Source: a virus. Taken from it: DNA of 52,569 nt. Made by a program: the position numbers and the translations under genes. Below are positions 32,701 through 40,997 of this stretch, in pieces. The notes under the pieces were generated by a model, which searched no databases, was not told where the DNA came from, and saw only the letters and a list, made by a program, of their open reading frames with translations. Each line of letters starts with the position of its first letter. Positions within the stretch are counted from its first letter, which is position 1. The stretch spans positions 1 through 52,569 of IMG/VR virus record IMGVR_UViG_3300022918_000016. One strand, given 5' to 3'.

Positions 32701-33322
32701 CCGCCTGCATAGGATAATTACCTACATTACGGTTAAATCTACCCACAGCACGATCCGCTGCAAGCACTCGTGTGTTTAAAGCATCGAACTGGCGTTGTGC
32801 ATTTTGTAATTCACGGTTATACTGACGTTGTGTTTGCTCCCCGGTACGCCCACGCGCTATTAAATTTTGAACTGCACGGGCTGCAATATTTTGTTGTGCA
32901 GATAATCGTTCATAGGAATTAGCGAATGTAGAATTAGCCTGAGCCACCCTTGAAGCGTTAGCTGCCAGTAGACGTGTGTTAGTTATTTCCTCCTGTGTAC
33001 GCTGATTACCTGCAGCACGCGCCTGAGTTTGCCTTGTTATAGCTTGGTTAGTAGTATCTATACCTGCTCTTAATCTGTTTTGCAGGTCAATTTGTTGCTG
33101 TATCAACTGATTGTTAGCCGCTAAAACCGTATTCAACTGCGTAATCAGCCCTCGCGCCTGACTGGGTATCTTAATATTTTTAAAAGCATTATTCAGCGTG
33201 TTAGCCTGCGTAACAGCAAGCTGCAAGTCTTTAGTAAGCTGCGTAACGCCTTTAATGCCTTTATTAAGATCGGTTATCGCGCCTTTTTCTAAAATACCTA
33301 TAAATTCTCCGTTACTTGCCAT
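29798..33322 (-). CDS. Tape measure protein, 1174 aa
   Basis: The N-terminal 240 residues are helical and coiled. The conserved tape-measure domain follows (TTRELQSLDFALKQVLG, then GAITAEQINGIFESVSKAAG, QMISKGNVQAEEIRGQLAER and LPGAFGILAKSMG, about 240-400). Next come long charged helices (QRRDEQLKYIEDSAYAQELK), then a hydrophobic stretch near 1035-1075 (TASAVVAALPNIAASILVGT) and a small C-terminal domain. It sets tail length, which by the usual rule would be roughly 170 nm (an estimate), and passes into the host envelope at DNA entry. Confidence 0.92.
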   Translation of the reverse strand: MASNGEFIGILEKGAITDLNKGIKGVTQLTKDLQLAVTQANTLNNAFKNIKIPSQARGLITQLNTVLAANNQLIQQQIDLQNRLRAGIDTTNQAITRQTQARAAGNQRTQEEITNTRLLAANASRVAQANSTFANSYERLSAQQNIAARAVQNLIARGRTGEQTQRQYNRELQNAQRQFDALNTRVLAADRAVGRFNRNVGNYPMQAARGLKDLLMAFGVVGGVQAFAAISKDIFNTTRELQSLDFALKQVLGTNELFGQSQAFLQRISEAYGIEIKGLTRSYTGFYAASKNAIESGAITAEQINGIFESVSKAAGAMGLSVDQQQGAFLALQQMISKGNVQAEEIRGQLAERLPGAFGILAKSMGVTEIQLNKLLKDGKVLAAEVLPAFAAELEKAYGVENLNRVENLTAETTRLGNAWTNLIKQISEGDSVITKSLTGLVKFLKGAAEGMADLAKSEEQRRDEQLKYIEDSAYAQELKELKELATVKDKEAVNDKKRFAELTKQQQDLAEYAAKDRIIENPKRLKELRDERDAINEQIVALEKKNDAFKAEFGNIGGFGNGEIESQIKKLNTLYDASLNTTKTSLGQLQAAYDFLKKPLPKQDYAGVGKPKKQKSDIDYLKEVYNLQRQNTENHIADEEEIMNNDKKNYETRLAAANNFYFQKEALLKLEHDEEIRLNKLENENQNETYKTAISEGKATQANLDEINYKYIIKKKRIDEKYEYDKTKLTIESARKLQGVLLDIQAQNARNTQGRLGLGDTSERNSLLASVSGSTTEKQYTDLANKMRDLDNAALDRADKLTQIDLDRVKAKIEEIKLQEPNIENNQAINELLKEQIGYEQALKDTETERLQKVADLRHEMKTATDELFNSIKSGFLSDMGLSSLAKFTDQVTYQFVNSAGEIESKTGSTFDKMIDQAQTAGEKLKVIGTTALSTFQEVFNFMQQNNQARFDAELTNIEREYEIRKKFAGGNADAEEELEKQLADKKREIRTREAKAAKETALFNAIINTASAVVAALPNIAASILVGTLGAIQIGLIASKPVPAYAEGTDYHPGGKALVGDGGKHEVIRYPDGKMALTPNKNTLIDLPKGSQVYPDIASSGILNSGLPAVAMNRVEGVSASDMERIMDKTLAKMPVNGVTFDAKGYSAYSERQGQRTEYKNRIASFQGRKIK

Positions 33323-33953
33323 TTTTATTATGTAGTTTTTTGAAGCTGTTAGATCGCTCTATAGCCGATTGTTTCAGGGCAATATATTTATACAGGCTTA
33401 CATCGTCTGGTATTGTTCTTTCAAGAGCGTTTTCGATGGAAACCAAATCATTTTCGAATGAATGCTTTACTTTTTCGTTAACGGTTTTTTCGCTGGCTAT
33501 TTCTTGGTTAAGCTGATTTTTTAGCTGCCCAATAACCGATGTTTGTACTCTTGATATTTCCTCTAACGGATCTTTTTTTAAGGAGAAATTAATCCTAACT
33601 CCTTCAATTGAGTTCAAAATATCCACAGCCTCTTTACGCTCCGCATGGGTCATAACAGTCATAGCTATATGATGCAAGCACAAATTAATCGTACTTATCT
33701 TAGTGTTTATGTCAAGCACACGGCATTTTTTTTTAAACCATTGGATTACTTTATCGTTGTTGTCAAGTAATACATATTCATCAAAAATAACATCGTAAGC
33801 GGCTTGTAATTCAGTTTCTGAAGCCTTGCCTAACTTAGTATAATCACTCGAATACATGACCTCAAAAAACAGTTTTGCAGGAATGTTACAATCATGCCAG
33901 TAAATTAGTGGTGCTGGCTGTTCGGTAGTGCGTTTACGTTTGAATAGAATCAT
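33312..33953 (-). CDS. Tail assembly chaperone-like protein, downstream frame
   Basis: ATG at 33953 (MILFKRKRTTEQPAPL) is preferred, giving 213 residues; the frame is open upstream to 33983. Helical and charged. It sits immediately before the tape measure gene and overlaps the preceding gene, the position of the gpG/gpGT chaperone pair. The overlap contains GATAAAAAACTT; moving from the upstream frame into this one there would need a +1 (or -2) shift. Chaperone role is inferred from order. Confidence 0.6.
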   Translation of the reverse strand: MILFKRKRTTEQPAPLIYWHDCNIPAKLFFEVMYSSDYTKLGKASETELQAAYDVIFDEYVLLDNNDKVIQWFKKKCRVLDINTKISTINLCLHHIAMTVMTHAERKEAVDILNSIEGVRINFSLKKDPLEEISRVQTSVIGQLKNQLNQEIASEKTVNEKVKHSFENDLVSIENALERTIPDDVSLYKYIALKQSAIERSNSFKKLHNKNGK

Positions 33954-34233
33954 ATCCCTTAAGTTTTTTATCAAAATATACAACCCACTCGTCTTTGGTC
34001 ATATTTAACCTATCCCAAGGCTCATAATTAGATACAGAGCGTTTTACGGGTATTTTTTCATCGTAATTTTCAAGAGCTTTTTTTAATCTGACAACAAATC
34101 CTTTTATGAATTCATTTTCAGGTTCTTCTTTCAGCCATTTAACAGCAGCCTGTAATTCATTAGATAATTTTTCGTAAGTTAAATAGTCAACTTTTACAGG
34201 CTTTTTAAATATCGATTTTATAAATTTCAGCAT
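33934..34233 (-). CDS. Tail assembly chaperone-like protein, upstream frame, 99 aa
   Basis: ATG at 34233 (MLKFIKSIFKKPVKV) is preferred over 34260. Helical (YEKLSNELQAAVKWLKEE), it ends in the overlap with the larger gene. By size and place it matches the shorter gpG-like partner. No sequence family recognised. Confidence 0.6.
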   Translation of the reverse strand: MLKFIKSIFKKPVKVDYLTYEKLSNELQAAVKWLKEEPENEFIKGFVVRLKKALENYDEKIPVKRSVSNYEPWDRLNMTKDEWVVYFDKKLKGYDSIQT

Positions 34234-34427
34234 AGCGATACGTATATTATTTCCCCGCATTCCAGCGTTACAGGAATTTCTTTTAAATCACGATTATCCA
34301 TTAACTTATCACAGGCAATATTTATATTTTTTTCATCAGCAGACGTGAACGCGGGTAATACCCTATCGAAATCAAGTAATTCCGATAATCTATTTATAAA
34401 CACCTCTATACCTTTAATTATCCTCAT
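34227..34427 (-). CDS. Small hypothetical protein in tail module, 66 aa
   Basis: Short alpha/beta protein (IIKGIEVFINRLSELLDFDR) overlapping both neighbours by a few bases. It may be part of the tail assembly group; no family recognised. Confidence 0.6.
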   Translation of the reverse strand: MRIIKGIEVFINRLSELLDFDRVLPAFTSADEKNINIACDKLMDNRDLKEIPVTLECGEIIYVSLC

Positions 34428-34867
34428 TGCCCTAACTGTCTTTTAATAAACCTGATTAATAATGGCGCATGCACCTCACGCTGTAACCGTATCCATTCGC
34501 CCTGATTTAAACCCATAATATCTTTACCGTATTTACCTATTAAATCATTGGTCTTATCATCGGTGCTGTCAAAAGTGTACCTGCTATTTCCTAATGATTC
34601 AACAAACAACCCCCTTGTAAACGAACCTGTCAATATCAAATCGACTGTACCGCCTGCAAGAGGGTTCATTCTTTGCTTGAATAATCCGTATTCAGTATTA
34701 CGGTAAAATCCTATAGCTGTGCCATCGGGCTTATCGCCGCGTTGAAATTCTTTATACTTCGCTGCTATTACCTGAGGATCCCTTTGGATTATCCTTCGTG
34801 TTTCCTCCGGTATTTCCGTTACTAACCGGTTTAACCTGCGTAGCATTTCCGCCGCTGATATTGCCAT
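34424..34867 (-). CDS. Tail completion/neck-like protein, 147 aa
   Basis: Helical start (ISAAEMLRRLNRLVTEI) and a beta region with TVDLILTGSFTRGLF, a pattern of phage virion-morphogenesis (gp10/tail completion) proteins. Its first 116 bases are also read in another frame by 34752-35024. A start at the ATG at 34846 would shorten but not remove the overlap. Confidence 0.6.
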   Translation of the reverse strand: MAISAAEMLRRLNRLVTEIPEETRRIIQRDPQVIAAKYKEFQRGDKPDGTAIGFYRNTEYGLFKQRMNPLAGGTVDLILTGSFTRGLFVESLGNSRYTFDSTDDKTNDLIGKYGKDIMGLNQGEWIRLQREVHAPLLIRFIKRQLGQ

Positions 34868-35024
34868 CTTTTAAGATTTTTTCAGCCAGTACATAGTCTT
34901 TAGGGCTTAACGATTCGTAAACCTGATCTACCTGGTCTTTGTGAGGTAAAGATAGGAAATTATCGTATGCCTCCTGCGAGCCGAAAGTAATATTACCAAC
35001 GGCTGGTATTTTTTTACGTTTCAT
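34752..35024 (-). CDS. Small structural protein, 90 aa, with low-complexity tail
   Basis: ATG at 35024 overlaps the tail tube stop by one base (TAATG), which picks it over 35120. The N-terminal 55 residues are a helical domain (GSQEAYDNFLSLPHKDQVDQ); the last 35 are Gly, Asn and Ser-rich and share bases with the next gene in another frame. Perhaps a minor tail protein. Confidence 0.65.
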   Translation of the reverse strand: MKRKKIPAVGNITFGSQEAYDNFLSLPHKDQVDQVYESLSPKDYVLAEKILKDGNISGGNATQVKPVSNGNTGGNTKDNPKGSSGNSSEV

Positions 35025-35959
35025 TATGCTACGGTTGTTAATGTTGCTGAAATTCCTTTGTATAGTTGGTTTTCGCCAACTAACGCTACATTTACAGGCG
35101 GCGTTGCTGTGGCATCCCATAATTCAACAACTACAGGTGTGCCAACAGTAAGTGCAGGTGTTGTAGTTATCCTGTAAGACCCCTCATTGATAAGCGGCAC
35201 AACGGTAGCTATTGTTATAGCGGCATTCGTTACCGGGTTATATACCCTGAAGTTAGCCGCTGTAAGGGCTTCGATACCGTAAGAGGTATTAGTAGCCGCG
35301 TTAACCTGAATAGTTATTCCCGCAACCGCTGCGATGCCTGTAATAGTCGTGCCTGTTACTGCCGGTAAATCGTTAAAATCAACCTCTGACTGGTCAATGT
35401 TATACGTTACCATACGGCGGTTAAATTGCTGCTCATTCGTTAACTGGAACGAGAACCCTGTCATTGAATCGGTATCCCCTGTACGAGGCGTATATGTAGC
35501 AGCGTTAACCATTCCTGCCGTTAAACCTGTCACGTATTGACCATCCGGAGAAAGCGCCAAAATAAGCGTCCCTGAATCGTCGACAATGCCAATATCAAAG
35601 CGGTTAAATCCGTTTTTAGAGTATATAGCCTTGTGGTATCCGATGCCGTTATCAATATCAAATTGATACTGCGGTTTCGCGTTACGCACCACACTAAGTA
35701 CACCACCTGTAAATTCCTGAGTAGTAACGTCCGGCGTGTTGTTGGTAAACTGTTTAGAACCCAGTACCGGTTGCCAATCTCCTGATTGAACCAACGCTAC
35801 AAATCCCTCCTGGTCTAACGCTTCAAAAGCCGTGCGCAGCATTCTCCATCCTTTACGGATAAGAATAGGTGTTTTAAATTCGGTAAGGTACTGCTCGCAG
35901 CTTACGATACCTAATTCAAGGGTATCTTTATCGCAATTAATAGCATTTATTAATCCCAT
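35024..35959 (-). CDS. Major tail tube protein with Ig-like C-terminal domain
   Basis: 311 residues. The first 205 form a globular domain (INAINCDKDTLELGIVSCEQ start); then ITGIAAVAGITIQVNAAT and VVVELWDATATPPVN form an Ig-like C-terminal domain of about 90 residues, a common decoration on siphovirus tube proteins. Its place between tail terminator-like and chaperone-like genes supports the call. Confidence 0.75.
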   Translation of the reverse strand: MGLINAINCDKDTLELGIVSCEQYLTEFKTPILIRKGWRMLRTAFEALDQEGFVALVQSGDWQPVLGSKQFTNNTPDVTTQEFTGGVLSVVRNAKPQYQFDIDNGIGYHKAIYSKNGFNRFDIGIVDDSGTLILALSPDGQYVTGLTAGMVNAATYTPRTGDTDSMTGFSFQLTNEQQFNRRMVTYNIDQSEVDFNDLPAVTGTTITGIAAVAGITIQVNAATNTSYGIEALTAANFRVYNPVTNAAITIATVVPLINEGSYRITTTPALTVGTPVVVELWDATATPPVNVALVGENQLYKGISATLTTVA

Positions 35960-35963
35960 GATT

Positions 35964-36482
35964 TTAAGTGTATTTTATTGTTTTTAAACATTTATCGTTT
36001 ATTGTAATCGTGGTATCGAAGCGTAATGCGTCGATAATATCAGTTGTTTTATTTTTTTCGCCGTCTCCGTAATTAGGAAACTCTACGGTAGTAAAAACTC
36101 CGTCCCAAACGAATATTTGCGATTTCGTAAATAACTGTTCAATGTTGCGGGCTAATGGAAATAGTATGTTATTATATGATGTAGCCCAACGCTGTGAGTT
36201 AGTCATATCAATAGCCGTGTTCCTTGTTGCCAGTATAAGCGTTAATGTAGCCGTTGCAGCTACCTGTTTCGTGTCATGCTCAATAGTATTCGCCGAATTA
36301 TAAATAATCGGGTATACAGGCTTGCTTGGATCGTTACCGAACAACTTAATTAGTTTATTCAGATGATAATCGTCTCCCCATTCGTAACGCGGTTTAAACC
36401 CCTCCGAAACAGGATCTAACGTGGCTCCAATGTAAGGCAGCGTATCGAACGCATCAATCAGCCTTTTATGTACGTTTATCAT
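35964..36482 (-). CDS. Tail terminator/neck-like protein, 172 aa
   Basis: Central strand run (VAATATLTLILATRNTAID) with a helical C-terminal half. Gene order (after connector, before tail tube) and size fit a tail terminator. ATG overlaps the preceding stop (ATGA). Confidence 0.6.
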   Translation of the reverse strand: MINVHKRLIDAFDTLPYIGATLDPVSEGFKPRYEWGDDYHLNKLIKLFGNDPSKPVYPIIYNSANTIEHDTKQVAATATLTLILATRNTAIDMTNSQRWATSYNNILFPLARNIEQLFTKSQIFVWDGVFTTVEFPNYGDGEKNKTTDIIDALRFDTTITINDKCLKTIKYT

Positions 36483-37060
36483 ATCCCTAAAATATTTTGA
36501 ATTTGATAAAACCCAAAATTACCTATACTGTAATCGGCTTGGTTTTCATTTAGGAATTGGTACAAGCTCACAAAATTAGGCGTGTAACTTCCGTATAATA
36601 TACAGCCGCATCCATGATGATACTGATACATGCTAACGAATTCATTCCAGTAATCGATAACACGCTGCTCTGCTAAAACGGGTGTTGAATTAGCGGATTC
36701 TGCGCGCTCCAATCCAGTTGTATTAAATTGTACTGATTCGTATTTCAGGAAATTAACATACACATAGTATCCGATTATATCGCGTAAACCGTCAAATCGT
36801 TTATTATCGTAAGTTTTACCGTTTACGAGGTCATACCATTTGTTGCCCGGCACATAATCTGTTACAGACCCCATTACGGCTACCAGTAAATCATACTGCT
36901 CAGCTCCTAACGCATTAATCAATAACAATCGCTCATACTTCACTATGGCAGCCGTTAATTTATCCTGATTGTTAGGCTGCGTACCACCGTGTATATCGGG
37001 TACTGCCTGAACGTTCGGGATAAAAAGTTTGCCTGTAAAGTATGATTTATCGATTATCAT
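36479..37060 (-). CDS. Head-tail connector (adaptor)-like protein, 193 aa
   Basis: Mostly helical: AAIVKYERLLLINALGAEQY, a middle region with GLRDIIGYYVYVNFLKY, and a helical end (NEFVSMYQYHHG). This is the style of the gp6-like head completion family. It follows the capsid gene and a small head gene. Starts by TAATG overlap. Confidence 0.65.
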   Translation of the reverse strand: MIIDKSYFTGKLFIPNVQAVPDIHGGTQPNNQDKLTAAIVKYERLLLINALGAEQYDLLVAVMGSVTDYVPGNKWYDLVNGKTYDNKRFDGLRDIIGYYVYVNFLKYESVQFNTTGLERAESANSTPVLAEQRVIDYWNEFVSMYQYHHGCGCILYGSYTPNFVSLYQFLNENQADYSIGNFGFYQIQNILGI

Positions 37061-37326
37061 TATAGTTTCTCTATTACTCCTGCTTTATCGTAAATAGCGT
37101 ATGCAACGTCAGAAACAGACAACTCGTCTCCTTCTTTCATATGTTTACCGAAATCCCTTGTAAACCTTACAGGCGTAGTTCTTTCAAGGTTTATCACAAC
37201 GCCTTCCGTTTTGCCCTCGGCAATTAATTTTTTACTTTTTGCGCCCTGCTCTTTGTAGTAGGCGTTAGTAATTCCTGCCACTTCGTTTTTTACAGGTGTT
37301 TCATCTACTGTTAGCCCTTTAGCCAT
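37060..37326 (-). CDS. Small head-associated protein, 88 aa
   Basis: Begins with an unstructured stretch, then VVINLERTTPVRFTRDFGKH and LSVSDVAYAIYDKAGVIE. Between capsid and connector genes it could be a head decoration or adaptor protein. No family recognised. Confidence 0.6.
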   Translation of the reverse strand: MAKGLTVDETPVKNEVAGITNAYYKEQGAKSKKLIAEGKTEGVVINLERTTPVRFTRDFGKHMKEGDELSVSDVAYAIYDKAGVIEKL

Positions 37327-37350
37327 GATGTTTTAAATTTATAGGTTAAA

Positions 37351-37366
37351 CCCCGCCGAAACGGGG
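37351..37366 (-). terminator. Hairpin after the major capsid gene
   Basis: CCCCG (37366-37362 on the minus strand) pairs with CGGGG (37355-37351) around six bases, followed by only three T. It is probably a partial terminator or RNA-end stabiliser that keeps capsid mRNA in excess over the downstream connector genes. Confidence 0.5.
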
Positions 37367-37376
37367 ATGTAATAAT

Positions 37377-38702
37377 TTATGCTGCTGTAATTAAAGTTTT
37401 CACGTTAGCGAACGTATCAGATACAATCGCCGTACGTGTTGCGTTAGGTATTAGCGTAGCCACGAAACGCTCTACAACATGCGTACGTATGTTTCGCGAT
37501 AAACCTGAAGCACCTGCTGTAGTAGCATCTGTACGTCCGTCTGTCTCGAAATACAATAATTCGCCGTCCAAGCCAACTTTAACACCTTGTATAAAGTCGC
37601 CTACAAGGAATCTGTCAGCCGCTATAGTAGGATCAATTACCCATCGAATTATACGCCCCTGGTAAGATATTCCGATTTCTCCAACAAGAGAAATAGCGTT
37701 ACCATTCCAAACAGAGTAGTGTCCGTCTGAAGCTTTAGAATGTATCATCCTGTACCACGCAGCAGGCGAAAGAACAACAGCGTTAGGCACGTAACCAAGT
37801 GTCTGAAGCTGCGCTATAACAGCACCTATAGCATCGTAATCGTTAGGATCTTCGTTCACTACGAGCGAAGCATTAGGAGTAAACGCGGTTCCTGCCGCTA
37901 CTACTGCTGCCAGTACAGATGCAGGTGTTTTGTCCATTACAAGCTCAGCGATTTTACTCTGTATAGCGTTAGCTATTGTAGGATAAAAACGTCTTAGTTG
38001 GGTTGTCGTAGCCCACTCTGCTGCTACCGCTAAAGCTTCCGCCTGTTGCCCGGCATACGTTACTTTAACTATAGGTTTTAATGTACATTCAGGCGTGATA
38101 GCCGCATCGCCCGTAAAACTTTCGTTTAGGATATACAGGTTAGCCTCCTGAAGCGGCCTAACATCTACAACTTCCATTATAGGGCTGTATGGCTTCCTGT
38201 AACGTGCAATACCTATATTTTGCGAAGCCCTCAACACGTAACCGGAATCTATAGCCTGCGTTGCGCCTGCGGTTGGAAATTGAGTAGAGTTAACAAGAGT
38301 AGATGATAAAACATCGCTTGATATAGTTACTTTCTCTACATCAATTTTAATTTTATCCTGCCCTTTTATAGAAAACTCGCCGTCTTTAGGGACTTCATCA
38401 TAAGCCGCTTTAAACGCCTCCATGATATCCATTTTATTATTAGCCTCACTAACCGTTTTAAGAGCTACAAGAGATTTACCCTGCTCCTCGATTATAGCTT
38501 TTTGCTCGTTAAGCGCATCGTTAGCTGTTTTAAGTTCAGCTTTCAGCGAGTCGCCGATAACTTTAACCTGTTCAGCAACCTGCGTTTTAACAGCCTCGCT
38601 TTGTTTATTGTCTTCGTACTCCCTTTTGGCAGTAACATATTTTTCCTGTTCTTCAGGTGTCATTGCGGAAAGTTCTGCCGCGCTTTTGTACTTAAAATCC
38701 AT
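37377..38702 (-). CDS. Major capsid protein, HK97 fold
   Basis: 441 residues. The first 110 are a charged coiled coil (QEKYVTAKREYEDNKQSEAV, NDALNEQKAIIEEQGKSL), the scaffold-like delta domain removed by protease in HK97-type heads. The rest has the capsid fold: IARYRKPYSPIMEVVDVRPL, AVAAEWATTTQLRRFYPTIA, VVLSPAAWYRMIHSKASDGH and GISYQGRIIRW. It follows the protease gene directly. Confidence 0.9.
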   Translation of the reverse strand: MDFKYKSAAELSAMTPEEQEKYVTAKREYEDNKQSEAVKTQVAEQVKVIGDSLKAELKTANDALNEQKAIIEEQGKSLVALKTVSEANNKMDIMEAFKAAYDEVPKDGEFSIKGQDKIKIDVEKVTISSDVLSSTLVNSTQFPTAGATQAIDSGYVLRASQNIGIARYRKPYSPIMEVVDVRPLQEANLYILNESFTGDAAITPECTLKPIVKVTYAGQQAEALAVAAEWATTTQLRRFYPTIANAIQSKIAELVMDKTPASVLAAVVAAGTAFTPNASLVVNEDPNDYDAIGAVIAQLQTLGYVPNAVVLSPAAWYRMIHSKASDGHYSVWNGNAISLVGEIGISYQGRIIRWVIDPTIAADRFLVGDFIQGVKVGLDGELLYFETDGRTDATTAGASGLSRNIRTHVVERFVATLIPNATRTAIVSDTFANVKTLITAA

Positions 38703-38705
38703 TGT

Positions 38706-39527
38706 TTATAGATTAAGATTAAAATAATTTTTTTCTACTCCGTTTTGAGTGGATTCCTCCGGCTCTATTTTTGAAGTGCCTTCAGCGGCTTCATTTTCTT
38801 TTTGATATAATACAGGTGTTGCGCTGTTTGACCCAAATAATACAAGACTGCCCTCTTTTTCTACACTTGCCTCGTCGATTGCCCAGAAATACCCTGCAGC
38901 CTCAGCGGCTTCTTTGTTTACAACTAAATCTATCCTGTCTTTCCATAGCTGATTTTGCTTAGCCAGCCCCTCATCATCAGATTTAGCAGCCAACGCTATG
39001 GATATGTAACGCATCCTTACAGAGTTTTCAAAAGATACCATTTCACTAAAAAGATCTTTAACTTTTGGTATTCTTATTTTGTCTTTAGCGATCTCAAATA
39101 TTAATGCCTGTGTTTCTCCTTCATAAGGTAGGTTCAAATCGCTCCACGGCATGTTTTTTACAAATGCCCGTACATCGTTAGGGTATGCAATTACATTATC
39201 AATCGAAAGCTTATGTTCAAGAACGTAAAAAATCTTGTTTACCTTATCTTTTAGTGTTTTATTCCAAAGGTTAGGGAAATGCACATCGCCATGGCTATCT
39301 AAAAAATTGGTAGTATTAATTACTGGGTAAACAAAACCCTCTTTTATAAAATTTAGTGCTTTTTCTGCCCCGGCATCAGGAATTGAAATAAAGAAATTAA
39401 CGCTGTCAGTTTCTTTAATAGCAGCTTTTTTAAGCTCAACTATTTTAGATTCGTTAGCTGACAATTCTTTCAGCATTTCTGCTGTAGTATCAAAATGTTT
39501 ATTTAATTCCTTGCAAAATACTTTCAT
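38706..39527 (-). CDS. Prohead maturation protease
   Basis: 273 residues. VYPVINTTNFLDSHGDVHFP near 67-86 and SVRMRYISIALAAKSDD near 168-184 resemble the self-cleaving capsid proteases found beside HK97-type capsid genes. The C-terminal 40 residues are acidic and low complexity. It should trim the capsid delta domain during maturation. Its start overlaps the tiny gene upstream by ATGA. Confidence 0.75.
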   Translation of the reverse strand: MKVFCKELNKHFDTTAEMLKELSANESKIVELKKAAIKETDSVNFFISIPDAGAEKALNFIKEGFVYPVINTTNFLDSHGDVHFPNLWNKTLKDKVNKIFYVLEHKLSIDNVIAYPNDVRAFVKNMPWSDLNLPYEGETQALIFEIAKDKIRIPKVKDLFSEMVSFENSVRMRYISIALAAKSDDEGLAKQNQLWKDRIDLVVNKEAAEAAGYFWAIDEASVEKEGSLVLFGSNSATPVLYQKENEAAEGTSKIEPEESTQNGVEKNYFNLNL

Positions 39528-39649
39528 TTTTTCACGTCTTTATTGCTTTTCAGCGTTTCGATCTTACTGGCAATTTCTTTTTTCAAATCAGGATCGGTCG
39601 TTTTATCGGCTGTATCCTGTAGTTTTTTTATAGTTTCATCTACTTTCAT
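39524..39649 (-). CDS. Very small coupled gene between portal and protease, 41 aa
   Basis: MKVDETIKKLQDTADKTT and a Lys-rich helix. Its ATG overlaps the portal stop and its stop overlaps the protease start, both as ATGA, a strong sign that it is translated. Possibly a head assembly helper. Confidence 0.65.
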   Translation of the reverse strand: MKVDETIKKLQDTADKTTDPDLKKEIASKIETLKSNKDVKK

Positions 39650-40875
39650 GACAGTATTTTCATATCAGTTAGCATTTTTTTCATTTCAGGCGCGGTAATT
39701 ACACCGTCAGCCATGAGAACTGATAAATTATCAATAATCAGTTTGTTTGTCTCGTGTACCTGGTTATTTGTTTTAGCTACGCTGCTAACGTGGTCATAGC
39801 TTACTGAAATACCTGCTGTGAAATTAGCAAATTCCGCGTTAAACGTTTTCACTATGTTTGAGGCTATCGGCATTACTTCATTTTCATATAGCGATGATTC
39901 CGCAATTCCTTTATTGTCGAACGTATTATCTTTACCGTATGGGCTTAACTCTGCAGGCACGCCAAAAGCATCATAAATCGCCAGTATATCAGTTTCGACC
40001 ATTTCATAGAACTTCAAGCCATTCAACCCCTCCGCTAAATTGTAGCCGTCAACACCTTTTCTTGCGACTATGATCCTGTTACTGATACCACGAGAATTAA
40101 GTTTGTCCTCCATGTCATCTTTCTCGGTACGTGGGGCAGCTTGACCTGGAGCGGTTGGCATTGTTATCATTGGCGCATTTAAACCTTCATCGATTGGGCT
40201 GCCTGTAGTAGCTTTAGGGCTAATCAACGTAACCCCAGAGTTACATATCTGAATGTTCTTAGCTATCTGTGCATCTTCAATATTTTTAACCTGTGAACGT
40301 AGCGGTCTTATACGGCTGTAACCTTTATCATCGTTGATGTTCTTTTTAACATCGTAGAAGAATATAACATCTATTTTTTTTATCGTTTCTGACTTACCAT
40401 CTACCACCGTTTTAACTGAATTTGCCAGTATTTCAGTATCGTCAGGGTTAAGGTTAATCAGTTGAAGCGTTTCCATATTACCTACTGACTGCCATTTTTT
40501 CCAGATCATTGTATATCCGGGAGACAGCAGATAGATGCAAAACTCTTTTAAAAATTCCTCCGTAGTCTGTTTATCGTTAGGATTCTGAATAACCCTCAGT
40601 AATTTATCATTCTCATTCTCGCTTGTAAACTTAGCGTTAGAAAGCGATTTAGCTATCTTACCTATCACGTTACCTAACACGAAGTTGTTTTCTACCAGCT
40701 TAACGTACTTCGTTGAGTTATCGTAATTAATACCCTGAAACGTATAACCGTTGTAGACATCGAAACTTCCTTCTACAGGCTGACCGTTTATAATCATCAT
40801 TCGTTTATCGATGCTATTATCAGCTTCGCCCCTAAACGAAGGCCATGTCATTGGATTGTACCAGCTCATACCCAT
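39646..40875 (-). CDS. Portal protein
   Basis: 409 residues, HK97-like. FVLGNVIGKIAKSLSNAKF near 67, a helical wing with FCIYLLSPGYTMIWKKWQ, and the clip/crown part with ILAIYDAFGVPAELSPYGKD near 310 and NEVMPIASNIVKTFNAEF. The short length suggests a compact portal. It lies ahead of the protease and capsid genes and follows a structured leader. Confidence 0.88.
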   Translation of the reverse strand: MGMSWYNPMTWPSFRGEADNSIDKRMMIINGQPVEGSFDVYNGYTFQGINYDNSTKYVKLVENNFVLGNVIGKIAKSLSNAKFTSENENDKLLRVIQNPNDKQTTEEFLKEFCIYLLSPGYTMIWKKWQSVGNMETLQLINLNPDDTEILANSVKTVVDGKSETIKKIDVIFFYDVKKNINDDKGYSRIRPLRSQVKNIEDAQIAKNIQICNSGVTLISPKATTGSPIDEGLNAPMITMPTAPGQAAPRTEKDDMEDKLNSRGISNRIIVARKGVDGYNLAEGLNGLKFYEMVETDILAIYDAFGVPAELSPYGKDNTFDNKGIAESSLYENEVMPIASNIVKTFNAEFANFTAGISVSYDHVSSVAKTNNQVHETNKLIIDNLSVLMADGVITAPEMKKMLTDMKILS

Positions 40876-40883
40876 AAAGCATT

Positions 40884-40977
40884 AAAGGCTATGCCTAAAT
40901 TAATAAGCATAGCCTTTTGAGTTGTAATATGAGGGGTAACCTGTATCTTCACAGATTTTAATATTTTATGTTAACCC
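40884..40977 (-). ncRNA. Structured 5' leader of the portal-capsid operon
   Basis: On the minus strand the leader folds as GGGTTAAC (40977-40970) with GTTACCC (40940-40934), one bulged T, enclosing CTGT (40954-40951) with ACAG (40944-40941), and then a perfect 11-bp hairpin AAAGGCTATGC (40917-40907) with GCATAGCCTTT (40894-40884). The second hairpin lies nine bases before the ATG at 40875 and lacks a strong T run. It could be a terminator for the genes upstream, an attenuator or an mRNA stabiliser. Confidence 0.55.
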
Positions 40978-40997
40978 TGTAAAGGGATATTGTATTG

